Assembly (NCBI GenBank): GCA_934045905.1
Contig: OW203763.1
Coordinates: forward strand, 22,743,108-22,807,107
DNA from: Leuctra nigra
Taxonomy: Eukaryota; Arthropoda; Insecta; Plecoptera; Leuctridae
Length of the DNA: 64,000 bases
Direction of reading: 5' to 3'
Part shown: in pieces, positions 39,372 through 51,359 of the stretch
Layout of the letters: every line of letters starts with the position of its first letter
How positions within the stretch are numbered: position 1 is the stretch's first letter
Notes under the pieces: generated by a model
Told to the model about the DNA's origin: nothing
The model's input: only the letters and a program-made list of their open reading frames with translations
Databases searched by the model: none
Made by a program: the position numbers and the translations under genes

Positions 39372-40373
39372 CTAGGGCCTCCTGGGATGCCGAAGTCGGC
39401 CGGCCATTCCAACTTCTTCCCCGTCGTCTTCTTTCTCATCGTCTTCGCTCTCCTCTGATTCCTCCACCTGCCGCTCCACCAACTCATTCCATCTTTCTAC
39501 ATCTTCCCACCACTTCTCTCCTTCCACTCTCCTCCAATCTTCGCCTCTCTCCGCCACATCCTCTTCAATGCTGTCCATCCACTTGGTCCTCGGACGCCCA
39601 GCCTTCTTTTTCTTCACTTGTCTTCCCTTCTCAAATTCTCTTCTAGGAATTCTCTCCTCTCCCATTCTTTTCATGTGCCCGAACCATCTCAACCTCTCTC
39701 GACTTATCTTCAAACTTAACTTCTCCACTCCCAAGTCTTGTCTTATCTTCTTACTCCTGATTTTATCCAACTTGGTCACTCCCGCCACCCCTCTCAAAAA
39801 CTTCATCTGTGATGCCTGGATTTCTGCTATTTCTCTTCTGCCCATTGGCCATGTTACCGCCCCATATGTCAGGATTGGAATATAGTACAGTTTGTATGTC
39901 AGTAGTTTGCACCTCATTGGTATACCCTCCTTCCATAACAGCTTCCGAACACATTGGTAAAAGCTCTCCGCCGCTGCTCGTCTCTTCTTTATCTCGCGCT
40001 CCACCTTACCATCCCTTGTCACAACACTTCCTAAATATTTAAACTCCTCCCGTTCTTGCAGCATTGCTCCCTGGATTCCAATCTTGCACCTCGCCTTCTT
40101 TCCTCTGTCCATACACAATGTTTCACTCTTTTCTCTGCTAATATGTAGGCCATACTTTTCTGTCACACAATTCCATTTATCCACCTTCAACTGTATCTCA
40201 TCTTCCGACTCGCTCCATATCATAATGTCATCTGCATATATAAATGTTTTTGAATCCCTTCCTTCCACTTCGTCATTCTCCACTTCCCGTACCATCTCAT
40301 CCATTACAACACCAAACAGAGTCCGTGACAACACACTACCTTGCTTTAAGCCTTCATTTACTTGGAACCATTC
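39372..40373 (-). pseudogene. Non-LTR retrotransposon reverse transcriptase, 5'-truncated
   Basis: The minus-strand frame runs uninterrupted from about 40373 to the stop at 39372-39374. It starts at WFQVNEGLKQGSVLS, which is RT motif B (GxxQGxxxSxxLF). Then follow FIYADDIMIW (the catalytic YADD box), FKYLGSVVTRDGK, LTYGAVTW, KFLRGVAGVTKLDKIR, RLRWFGHMKRM and GRPRTKWMDSIEEDV, the order seen in the RT C-terminal half of RTE-like LINEs. It ends in an acidic tail. The endonuclease and N-terminal RT are missing, so it cannot mobilise itself. No stops or frameshifts are visible in about 330 codons, suggesting a fairly recent insertion. It lies antisense inside the Ubx intron. The clade is my judgement from motif style; the RT identity is secure. 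The first 14 codons of the open frame come from the flanking 11-bp repeat. Confidence 0.88.
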
Positions 40374-40418
40374 TGGAACCATTCTGGAACCATTCTGGAA
40401 CCATTCTGGAACCATTCT
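40364..40418. repeat. Five perfect copies of an 11-bp repeat at the LINE 5' junction
   Basis: The unit GGAACCATTCT is repeated five times head to tail without a mismatch. In the LINE frame it reads as degenerate WFQ/NGS/RMVPE-type repeats, and the first copy is native RT sequence (…WFQV). The array therefore seems to have grown from the terminal bases of the truncated LINE. Confidence 0.9.
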
Positions 40419-40620
40419 TATTCGGTAAAGAATAATAACCCTAATACCGAGTAATAATGCAAATCAAGTGCAGTCTAGTAAATATCGTATTTAATAAATG
40501 TGTACGTCTTTTAACTCTGTACATTGAGTTTCACCCGTGCTGTCATACACAAGCACGATCAATTGAATTACAACAAGAAATTAAAAGATTCTTCCAGAAT
40601 AAAAAGTACAATTTTTTTAA

Positions 40621-40685
40621 AAAGTCTATTTATATTTATTTATATTGAATATATTTATATTTATATTTATCTATATTTATCTATT
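40621..40685. repeat. TTTATA-type AT-rich tandem stretch
   Basis: Imperfect TATTTATA repeats follow the LINE's 5' flank by about 200 bp. Low complexity. Confidence 0.7.
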
Positions 40686-40983
40686 TTAAAATGACCAATG
40701 CCTGTGATGTGATAGAGGTTGCTGTGATTTTGACAATAAATTCGTGAGGTACAAGTTAAGTCTTTAAAATAAATTTTTAATGAAAAATGTGTTATTTTTA
40801 ATGAAGTATTGCATTAGATCTAGTAGATTCGGGTTCAAATACTTTTATCCAATTCAGCACATTAAGTATATTTTTGCAGTAAATTATTAACTATTTCGGT
40901 AAGTACATAAGAAATATAACAGAATTATGACTTTTTAGACCATCATTGATGTTAAAAATATAACTTTTGTGAGTTACACAGCT

Positions 40984-41207
40984 CTGTATCTCAGAGGTAG
41001 AAGGACGGAAGTCCATTTTCTCGATTTTGCGTTGCACATTTTGGAAAGACTTATCTCAACAAATAAAGTTGTATTGAAGTATAATCTCTTACGCAATTAC
41101 TCATGGCACCATACAAATATGATTGGATGAATGCAGAATTACATATGTTTGAGCTCACCTGAAGAATCATTGAAATTGACTTCCGCCCTTCTACCTCTGA
41201 TATACAG
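40984..41207. mobile_element. Foldback/MITE-like element with imperfect 34-bp inverted repeats
   Basis: CTGTATCTCAGAGGTAGAAG (from 40984) is matched by its near complement CTTCTACCTCTGATATACAG (to 41207). The arms continue inward with CGGAAGTC.A against TG.ACTTCCG. The interior of about 155 bp is AT-rich and noncoding. The arms differ from those of the element at 51161/62306. Only one copy is present in the window, so the element class is inferred. Confidence 0.55.
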
Positions 41208-41576
41208 CACTTCATTGTAAATGTCATTATAAAGGACATTTCGTCTTCTTTTATTCACGAATCGAACAGCAGGCGCTATCTCTAGTGATTTTTTTGAACG
41301 CAACAATGGAAATTTCTCGTGGGGGAAGGGGGAAGGTGGAAGGGAATGGAATTAATTATTCTTTTCCACGACAGAAGTCGCTGTTTGTAAATTTGTGTTG
41401 TTACCTTATTCTTGTCTGTTCCCCTTATGTTATTATATTATTAGCAAAGAACTTATGTCAAGCATCACACTTCTTCGCTTTTTAGCAAGATTCAAGTGGA
41501 TCACTTTTTCATTAACACAATTTTTTTATTATTGCTTCATCAATTTTTTTTATATCTTAACGACTTTCACAGGTCG

Positions 41577-41830
41577 CTATAGCTTATAGCTGTAACGGTC
41601 CTCTTCGGGACTTCCACTTCCACGTTTGGTAAAACAAACGAAGGCGGGTATGTGGAGACTGGGCCCTCCACAACCCGCCGCCAACATTTTCGTATAAGGG
41701 CGGGGTGCGTGCACTCTGCCCGATAAGTCTGGTCTGTAACCGAGGTGTGAACTCGGGTCTCTCATATGAGATCTGTTGTTCTTGCTTCCATCAACTGTTG
41801 GGAACTGAGTTCGATCTGACTCCAAGTCAG
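41577..41830. other. GC-rich island of unknown origin
   Basis: About 250 bp stand out from AT-rich surroundings, with GGGCGGGG, GGGCCC, CCCGCCGCC and a CpG-containing composition. A minus-strand frame of 82 codons exists but shows no known domain. The borders are sharp, and one edge carries GCTATAGCTTATAGC. This could be an inserted repeat (SINE or LINE tail) or a CpG-rich regulatory element. I cannot tell which. Confidence 0.4.
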
Positions 41831-41839
41831 TTTTGACAT

Positions 41840-44800
41840 TTCATTCAGTTTTGGTCGCAACGAAAAAATCCTGAAATTATCAATGTTATGAACGTGTTAA
41901 TTTGAATGATGGACACATTTTCTAGATTTGGACATCATTCCAGAACTTTCATGATCACAATGAAATATTCAAATTATTTTACTGATTCAAACTTTTGAAT
42001 GAATGTTCTAACTTCTAAATGATTTCTCAAATTAAGTCATATATTTGGTTTATTGTTTGAAAGTAATTTTAGTTGCTCTATGGTACAAAAATGAATGTTT
42101 TCTGTTCAAGGTATAAAGTTAGCGCAAAAATGCTCATAAAGTTATAATCTACTTTTAAGTTGTTTTTCGTTATTTCAAGTAAAACACCATACTTTTTTCT
42201 ACAAATTGCTGAACTCAATGGATGACTTAACTTATAATATGAGTATTTTGCTTTTGAATATTCATTTTAAATTTTGAACATATTTTCTCTTCGTATTTTG
42301 TCTCCATTATTATTATAGTTCACAACTCTCCACTATAAGGTATGTTGTTATTGCCCATCTTAGACGCACGATTGAGCTATTTTGGCCCACCCAAAATCTT
42401 GTTTCGGGTGATCACAATATTTCGGGTCAAGTTTTCGTAATCATGTTCTCGTTTAATGTTTGATAATTTAAAAATAAGTACACCCTTTTAACTCAAAAGT
42501 AGGTACTATAGACGCATACACGTTTCGCAGGCGTATAGATCGTCGTTTTTATGATTTTTAAATTATTTTCAGGACTTAACTCCCAGCTCTTCTTCTTCTT
42601 CAACCATTATATTTTATTCTTATCACTATTTCTTATACCCAATCTAATTTCAAACATCTTTTCCTATGCAATGTCACATATCGCGAGATTTATTCCTGGT
42701 TCTTAATTGGTATAGAAACTCAAGGGGGGTGGTTGGAGTTGAATTAAGACAACCCACCCCCCTAAAAAGTCCCAGAAACACTCGCGACAAATCATGCCCT
42801 TCCTGAGGGGTATTTGCAACCCCTTTAAGAACGTTATTCAAAGACGCACCCCCTACTTTTCTCTTGGAAGGTAAATGTAATTTAGTTTTGGTAGCGAGTG
42901 AGAAATTCGTTTCTTGGGGACGAAAACCTTATAAGTTACAGTGGTGAGGCAGCACGATTCTGCAAGGAAATGCCCTCGGGGGCGTCTTGTGTTTGACGTT
43001 GCCTTTATCGAACAGTCACTGTGACTCAAAAATACTAGTAGAAATTACTTTAAAAACAACTGCATTTTCGTAACGATAAACTTGACAGTTCGAATCTTGA
43101 AATAAGGTTTCAACAAATTCCATAATTATTTGGTCAACGTGTATCCTAGAATCTACTTTTGCATTTCTAATGAAATAATATTCTTACACTATTTACTAAC
43201 AACGATTAACGATATCTTCAGAATTATCTGTTTTTCTTCACTACACTATACTCCGAAGTGTCGAGATCTCCCCCCATTCTAAACATTACGTTATCATAAC
43301 TTTCTTGCATGAAAATTGCATTTTGGGTTTTAGAATAGAATTTTTTTTTCTCTCGGTTTAAGTCTTCCTTCTCCAGAGTTGAGTTTGGGCAGGCGGTTTT
43401 GCCACACACAGAGAGAAGAGAAGAGCAAAACAAACGGGCGAACACCATAACATAGGCCCATGTATATTTCACCACGCAAGAAGACAGATGAACTAGCATA
43501 AGTCTAATTGCGTACAAGACCCAAAGGAACAAACCCTCTCGTACATTTGTGACTGTTTCGTTATATATACCGTAGCAAAATGAAGAAGCCCCCCCCCCCT
43601 CCCACCCAGCCCTCTTCCTTCTACGCTCCCCATCTCCTATCTGCAGCTCTCTCACATCACTATAGGAAACCGCGTCCTTTTGCATGTACGTTGTTACGTT
43701 TTGAGTTTTCGTTCATTTTGATATTAGTTATTTTCTTAAGTGTTTGTTTTATTTGAATACTATTATTTGTCCACTCAATTTTGCACCATATTGAAATTTG
43801 TATGAGATATGATAAGACTTATATTCCATACATTTATGTATTTGTGCATTTCTTCACATATGAATTCGTTGACTTCGATGTATGATTTACATTTTTGATC
43901 CATCAAAATTTGGCATAGAAAATCCATTTTCACGAGAACTTTCCTTTTCAGGACCACCAAACGAAACAAAATGTCACTATACCATCTCGAAAATAAATTT
44001 TGCACGATTTATTTTCAAATAATCGTGAAGAATTCTGACTTTTGTTCCCGATAAAGACCATCGACGTCGAAATCTACCCACTCCATCCAAACGCTCCGAC
44101 TCTGTTTCCTACTAGTTTTATGTCTTTCTAGAGTGGTTGCAACAATTAGATTAGCTTTTAACCCTAAGCTAATTGACTGTAATTCAGTTTATGACCATTT
44201 CAAAATGTACTAGAAGTCAAGTTGTTGTTCCTGCAATGTTGTTGAACGGAACATCTATTGCACGGAAATCACAGTCAATGATGGATGATGCTCGGTCGAG
44301 AGACAATATAGTTACTCTGGCTATAGGAGTCAAGCATTCATTATCGCGTATAAAGTGAGGGAGTTTGACGATTTGTTAGCCTAGATATTGAAAGAGAGGA
44401 GAGTATAAGATTTTAGGGATATTTGAAATTTAGCTTAAATGTTCATAACTTTTAAATTCATGGCCGATTTGGCCAAATGTATATTTGTAACAGTACTTAA
44501 TATTTTGGTACATATTTTGGTTAAAATATCAAATATAGGTAATATTTAAATATGTAAATAGTAGTTGCATAACATTTTGACAATTTATATTTTTAGTTAT
44601 TTTTAGATCGTTCTCATAAAATTCATATTTAATTTGACAAGGTGAACTTTTCCGTTTTTACTAATTTACATTTCATCATTGCCAAAATGAGTTCACGAGC
44701 TTGCAGAGTTGTGTATCCTACTTTATATTTAAATTAAATGATGTAATATGTAAAATCGCAGGCGATCTCTGATGTCCTTATGATAGGTACATGTATTAAG

Positions 44801-45530
44801 TTGTGCTCATTATTACAGTTTTTTTTATATATATACACCAATTAAAATGCTATTCTTTATTTCTTCACAATTGAGTACTTCAAGAAACACATCTTGCTAA
44901 ATTGATGGCATATAACGTGCAAATACGTAATCACGAAGTTTATATTAGCTTATATTATCCAGTACGAACGAAGAAAAAAGTAAAACGCTATTCCTCATTT
45001 TATTTTATAAAAGGTTACATTCTATATAGATTTCCTCACGAATTCAAATTAGACTTGCCTCGGTCGTTTCAGTTTGAATCCAGAAATAAACACATCGCGA
45101 AGTTTAATCTGATCATGAACAGAAATCCCAATTAGTAGAATACAGATACACTAATTGCTAATCTTACGTAATTATACAATACATTCGAATCTTCAAAGTG
45201 TGATCCGCAAAATCTATAGAATACTTGTCTCTATCTTGATTGTATCATAGAATATAAGGTCTAGGGAGCGGTCCCTAGCTGAAAGAAAACAGAGTTATAC
45301 AGAAAAAAATATTACATTTATTTTTAATTGGTTCAAAACCTCAATGGTGACATAAAAAGTTGATGAAGATTATCGCAAAGGGAGAGATAAGAAAGATGAG
45401 ACAATAAAAAGTGTGCTGTACAATTTGGGGAGAGGAGTCAAAAATGTAGGGAGAGATTAATGCTAAAAGTATATTTATAATCCACAGAGGATAAAGAAAA
45501 CAACATTTTCTCAATAAGTGAGATTAGCTT
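41840..45530. other. Intronic sequence, no gene recognised
   Basis: AT-rich. A minus-strand frame of 153 codons (43224-43685) spans a C11 run (43589-43599) and has no domain I recognise. Composition is otherwise uniform. Confidence 0.5.
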
Positions 45531-45539
45531 TTTTTGTAT

Positions 45540-46443
45540 GAATATTCAGTATCGTGTGTGCGGCGAATGTTGGGAACTGTTAAGGATGTTGAAACACTAT
45601 TGAGTTCTGAATATTCAGTATCGTGTGTGCGGCGAATGTTGGGAACTGTTAAGGATGTTGAAACACTATTGAGTTCTGAATATTCAGTATCGTGTGTGCG
45701 GCGAATGTTGGGAACTGTTAAGGATGTTGAAACACTATTGAGTTCTGAATATTCAGTATCGTGTGTGCGGCGAATGTTGGGAACTGTTAAGTATGTTGAA
45801 ACACTATTGAGTTCTGAATATTCAGTATCGTGTGTGCGGCGAATGTTGGGAACTGTTAAGGATGTTGAAACACTATTGAGTTCTGAATATTCAGTATCGT
45901 GTGTGCGGCGAATGTTGGGAACTGTTAAGGATGTTGAAACACTATTGAGTTCTGAATATTCAGTATCGTGTGTGCGGCGAATGTTGGGAACTGTTAAGGA
46001 TGTTGAAACACTATTGAGTTCTGAATATTCAGTATCGTGTGTGCGGCGAATGTTGGGAACTGTTAAGGATGTTGAAACACTATTGAGTTCTGAATATTCA
46101 GTATCGTGTGTGCGGCGAATGTTGGGAACTGTTAAGGATGTTGAAACACTATTGAGTTCTGAATATTCAGTATCGTGTGTGCGGCGAATGTTGGGAACTG
46201 TTAAGGATGTTGAAACACTATTGAGTTCTGAATATTCAGTATCGTGTGTGCGGCGAATGTTGGGAACTGTTAAGGATGTTGAAACACTATTGAGTTCTGA
46301 ATATTCAGTATCGTGTGTGCGGCGAATGTTGGGAACTGTTAAGGATGTTGAAACACTATTGAGTTCTGAATATTCAGTATCGTGTGTGCGGCGAATGTTG
46401 GGAACTGTTAAGGATGTTGAAACACTATTGAGTTCTGAATATT
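45540..46443. repeat. 69-bp minisatellite, 13 copies plus a 7-bp partial
   Basis: Head-to-tail copies of a 69-bp unit begin at GAATATTC (45540) and recur every 69 bp to 46436, then GAATATT of a fourteenth unit. The only difference I saw among copies is a G-to-T change at 45792 in unit 4. Each unit boundary carries the 12-bp palindrome CTGAATATTCAG. Because 69 is divisible by three and the unit lacks stops in one frame on each strand, long open frames run across the array on both strands (331 and 316 codons, with a 23-residue repeat). These are consequences of periodicity rather than evidence of a protein. Confidence 0.97.
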
Positions 46444-49400
46444 GTATCATGGTGATTTTTGCAACACCATTCATCCACGTCTGCTTCTCTCCCGAATTCA
46501 GCCAATCCCATCCATCTTCGGTTCCCTAGAGATTCGCCCGCGTGTAAGGGACCGGCAAAATGGAGTCCTCAATATATCACAGGATTAAAACTATCCCTCC
46601 TACCTCCCCCCAACCCCCTCCCCTTTCTCCCACCCACCAACCCCCTTACCGAACCTTATACCGGAGCTTTATAATAAAGATGTATTGGTAGCAGACAATG
46701 CCATTGATTATGTAAGTTGACATTTGTTGCGGGAAATCTATTGCCTTTACAATAAATTGCCCAGGATGTCATTTAGCTAGGAGGTAAGAAATCCAGGATT
46801 CCCTCTTCCCAGATATATGTAGGGAACAAGGGAATTCGCAATTCACACAATATATAATCCTTATTACTTGACGTGTCAAACTCTCTGAGCAGGAGTTGAC
46901 CAAATGTCCTGTGAAGCTTTTATAGATGAAATAATAAATTAACATTTCAACTAACGAACATCTTGGTCTAATTATTTTTGCAAAGATGGCGGAAATAATG
47001 AAGTTCAGAATACTTAATGATCATTGGTCCACCTCTTCCTTCCGTTGCCGCGGACGTTCCGCAAGTTTGACTTTTGAAAATGGCTTCCCGATGTGTGGTA
47101 TATATGTGGACCTTGTGGTTTTTATAACGAAACTCCATTCATTCCCTAATAATCCCTCAAGTTGAAGATGGATGCTGCTTCTCAAGAGATTGGGGGTGTG
47201 AGAGTCGACCCCCAACTGTGTACAGCATGCTCATTAGTAAGACCAGAAACATTTTTGTTACGCCATTCACATCACATTATGGTGTCTAACAATCCTCCCC
47301 CCCTTCACCCCTACTAGGAAATGTGTTAACTGTCTTTTATTTCTAAAATCATGTTTCTTGTAAAGATGTGAAGGGCTGACAAAATCCACACATCTTTTAA
47401 AACTCAGCGTCTATTTAGTAGATGAAACACGACCTGTTGACATTGAAGGGTCATCTGTATATATATTCAAACATCGGGCGCCCTTGTCAAAATTGTCTCT
47501 TTGTAAACCAATTCCCCAAGAAAATTCTTCAAACTCATCAATCAAGAAACTTAATGATCAAAGAAATAATTTTTCTTTGTTTTCTTTACCTAAAATCTTA
47601 CTTTATGCTAAAATGTATGTCATGTTGCGTATTAGACTTGAAACGTTACTTCAAATTAATGTTCATTTTCGAACAGGAGGCAACAGACTGTATCTTCGTA
47701 AGACAATACATTATGAAACAAACATTATACCTTGTTAGATAGATTTCATGATGTCTTACTGGCGATTCCATTCGGACTCAATCGTTGGACATGTGACAAG
47801 GTATTGGTGGATATAAACAATGTTTCACACGGAAAGAGACCAATGAATCGTTCAAGTTAAGACTAAATGAGATTACTTTATCATTGGAAACACACCTTAA
47901 AAGAAATATCAATTGAATAAAATTAGTTTCTAGACGATGAAAGAAAAACTATATCACTTTGTTAAAGTGGCTTTACGGATGATAAATTATTGATTTGTCG
48001 ATTTATAGAAAATTGATGACGATGGTGTTTTAAGTAAAAAGAAGCAATGTGAAAATTATCTGGGACCAATTTAAAAGATCCTTATACAATAAAGTCTTAA
48101 CCACATTTCCGGGGATCGCTCGAGTAAAACTGTAAAAATATAAAACGTCGTTAGTTGTGAAGAAACTGCTAAGTCGGTGACAAGATAAATCCAATGGGAG
48201 GGAAAAAAATACGATATTTTCTTAGTTGTCTACCGAATATATTGTATATGAACTGGCAGCAGCAATGGCGGGATGTTTCGGGAAAAGGACGTAATCTATT
48301 TCAACGTTACTTTTTTACAGAGTATTAAGCATGGTATTAAGTAGGAAAACGACAAATGCCAAACTTTAAACACAAAACTAGGTAATCAACAAGACAAAAT
48401 TTAATTATAATTAACATTAATAAAATGTTAATTAACAAAACAAATATTATACCATACCAAACGTATAGGTAAATATTTCATAACATAATATATAACTACG
48501 TGATACACATACTGACACACTCTGAAAAAAATACGTAGAAAGAAATATTCATTTGAAATTATTTGCAATTAACTTACGAGGAAAATTGGACCTTTTAATT
48601 AATGCAGTACTAATGCCCAAGTTGATACTCGTGGGGAATAAGAGAAATGACAAGAGACAGGGAATAAGAAAAAAACAGAGATAGCTAAGGCCTAGTTGGT
48701 TGCTAGATAAGTTGTCTCTAAGAAGGGGGCCCATTCTTCACTTGGGGGCCCCCTCAGCCCCCTCAGCCCACTCTTGCACTCTCCAGAGTAGTGGGGCTGT
48801 CAAAGAGTCCCTGATTTATCACACTGCAACCATTGGGGGTTTAAAACAAGATAAAACTCAACTCTGCATGGCGGCACAAAACAAAAAAACGTAAAAAATA
48901 TATAAAATATATACACAGAAGATCTAAAAATGGGGGGTTACGTTACCCTTAACACGTTTTTAAAAGGTGATATTTAGTCAAACTTCATTGATAAATATTG
49001 CGGTCTTGCCACCTGTAATCTTATAGGTAGTAAAGAATACTGGAATTTATTGATGAAACACTAGTAGAAGAACGGAATGGTTTTTCAATATGAAGATGTA
49101 TATCTATATGATCTGAATGGTTTATCTTCTTTCTAAACCTAATTTGCTGATTAGTTGGAGCTCTTTGACTTCTAAAAAAAAAGACCCGATACTTTGATTA
49201 ATGAATGAAAATTGCTTGTAAAACCATGGTGTTATTTATGAGTCGAACTGATAGTAGGTGATATGATATTGAAGATGGCCGACAAAGGCTTAGCGCTTGC
49301 GCGGGGCCAGGGAGTGTATAGTGACAGATGGAGGAATGGACAGAACGACTGGGTGATTTATAAACGGAAAATATCGTTTTTCGTACAAAGTGCTTGGGGA

Positions 49401-51150
49401 TTGGGCGGCAATGATTTCTAGCTCCCTATATATATACAACACACACACTGGGTACAGGAAACTGAACGATGGTTGTGTATTGTATTTGTATTTGTTTATT
49501 TGTAACCTCATCTACAACGTATGTTGTCAAAACTGGATAGGGAATAATTCAATATATAATTGAAAAAAAGTATTTTTGATTATTGAGCGGGCGAATTGTG
49601 AACGAGTCTATTCAACTTTTTGACGGCTCTGTTTTGGATGTCAACACTTTTCAAAGTCATGTCTATTCCATGTTACTTGTTCATTCATTGACGTTTTCGT
49701 AGAGTTTCTCCCAGAACTTTTTCACAACACTAATAGATTCAGAGCTTTGAGTGACTGTTCGCTCAATTTCAAAGTACGTCAATAAATCGCCGTAATTTCA
49801 TTTTTGTATTTTCCATTTTTCATTTTCACCTTTTTTAATTTTCCGTGTAAAGCTCCCTATATATGCGAAACGGCACTAAGCCGTGTGAGTTTTCCACAAT
49901 TTTCCGCGCGATTTATGAATGGCTTTTTTGGCTATTGTTGGACAAACATGAGTCTCAGCATGGTATCAACCACCCACGCACATGCACTGTACACATTATT
50001 ATAAACACATCATAAATAATAGAATAAAACCCGCTCAACCCTTCCTCAATTACGTGCATGAGCACATCGGACCTCCCCTAAATAGCCGAAATGGAACTTT
50101 ACTCGGTACACGTTTTCTGTTTGAAAACTTCGTCGATAATTGAAAAACATTAATCTTCAACAAAGTTTCATAAATATTACAAAATAGTATTAATTTTAAT
50201 TAACAACTATAAATATGTATTCCATTTAAAATTCTTTATTTATCGATATTTAATTACAATAACATATTGTTTTAATTTACAATTTTCTAAGAATCCTCGT
50301 TGTCTATAAAAAACGCTTTGCACAATATCTACAAGTTTTTACATTGGTCTGTGTTCTTGTTTATCATTGCCAATCATTAGGACGGTATTAATGATCTGCT
50401 AAATGTATTAAATCGTTAATTAAGTTTTGATGGCATCTGAAATGTGAATCATTTTCACATATCACTCACGAGAGTGTTGTATTGCTATTCTAAAGTGTAA
50501 ATATCATAAATGATAGTAGAGTTGTTCCGTCATTATTGTCACTGAAATGACAATTTAAAGCACGTATGACTCTGTATGTGATATATATTTTTTGTCTTAT
50601 ATTTTGTAAAATAGAATCCAATATCTCGTTGGGACAATGATGAGATAAACTCCCATATAGAGACAGACTGAATTGCAATGGTTTTTATTTGAAGCTCGGA
50701 GCTAAACAAAGGTTTCTGGATCTAGTTTTCACTTTTTGCTATATAACGAAATAGGCCACGATTTTAATGAGACCGAACTCCTAACAATGCGGTATAGCGG
50801 ACATAAAATGTGTGATTGGAATTCTAAAATAAATTTTGTGTCTGTGTGTGTGTGTGTGTGTTGTGTCATGGGAAAACATATTTCCTCAATTACAGTAGAA
50901 GGCAAACTAGTGACACATTGGCGTCAAAGTGCGAACTTCACAGGGGCAAACAAAATGGCGTTAAGTGTTTTTTTCTTTTACATTTACAATGTACCTGTAT
51001 ATAGTTAGTTGGTTGGTTTAGAACATTGACGGTAATTTAATTAGCCAACATGTAGAGCATTGGAATTTGAGCTAAAATATTTATCTAATTTGGTGTTACA
51101 ATGGATTCGTAGATTTGCTTTGAGCATTCAAATCACTTTCTCCAACTATA
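46444..51150. other. Intronic sequence, no gene recognised
   Basis: A C-rich stretch (46597-46650) and a GC-rich patch (48722-48800) stand out. PHO/YY1-like cores occur at 46983-46993 (AAGATGGCGGA), 48265-48272 and 48868-48876. No convincing coding frame. Confidence 0.5.
50843..50860. repeat. (TG)9 microsatellite
   Basis: Nine perfect TG units. Confidence 0.95.
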
Positions 51151-51160
51151 TGCACACTTG

Positions 51161-51357
51161 GCCAAAGTAAAAACAGTATTCGAAAGAAACAGATTGGCTG
51201 ATCAAGATTTGATAGCATCAACCGATGAAGTCTATGATGACTCGTCATCTATAACTCTAGGTGAGCTCTGATTTACATTGATAATAACAAGAATTGATTG
51301 TTAATGAACCTGACCAGCACCCAATCCGTTTCTTTCAAATACCGTTTTTACTTTGGC
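51161..51357. mobile_element. MITE-like element, copy 1 (in the Ubx intron)
   Basis: Terminal inverted repeats of about 35 bp begin GCCAAAGTAAAAAC (51161) and end with the complement GTTTTTACTTTGGC (51357), with inner arms GTATT.GAAAGAAAC.GATTGG. The total is 197 bp and noncoding. The internal sequence (CCGATGAAGTCTATG, GGTGAGCTCTGATTT, GATTGATTGT, GAACCTGACCAGCA) matches the copy at 62306-62491. Two related copies with TIRs and no ORF define a short nonautonomous element. I could not identify a clear target-site duplication or assign a superfamily. Confidence 0.75.
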
Positions 51358-51359
51358 TA

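Larger units (their letters stand above)
39315..40418 (-). mobile_element. 5'-truncated LINE (RTE-like) insertion
   Basis: This is the element extent around the RT fragment. The 5' side ends abruptly in a short tandem repeat at 40364-40418. The 3' side continues about 55 bp past the ORF stop through a GC-richer stretch and ends near an AT-rich TAATTAATTG-type tail at 39300-39325. Target-site duplications were not identified, so both boundaries are approximate. Truncation at the 5' end is typical of target-primed reverse transcription. Confidence 0.75.

Noticed and set aside
43224..43685. A 153-codon minus-strand frame
   Set aside because: It crosses a C11 tract and a low-complexity Lys/Arg/Gly region, with no known domain or conserved motif.
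45524..46529. Long open frames on both strands (331 and 316 codons) encoding a perfect 23-residue repeat
   Set aside because: They arise because the 69-bp repeat unit is a multiple of three and lacks stops in one frame per strand. Both strands being equally open argues against either being a gene.
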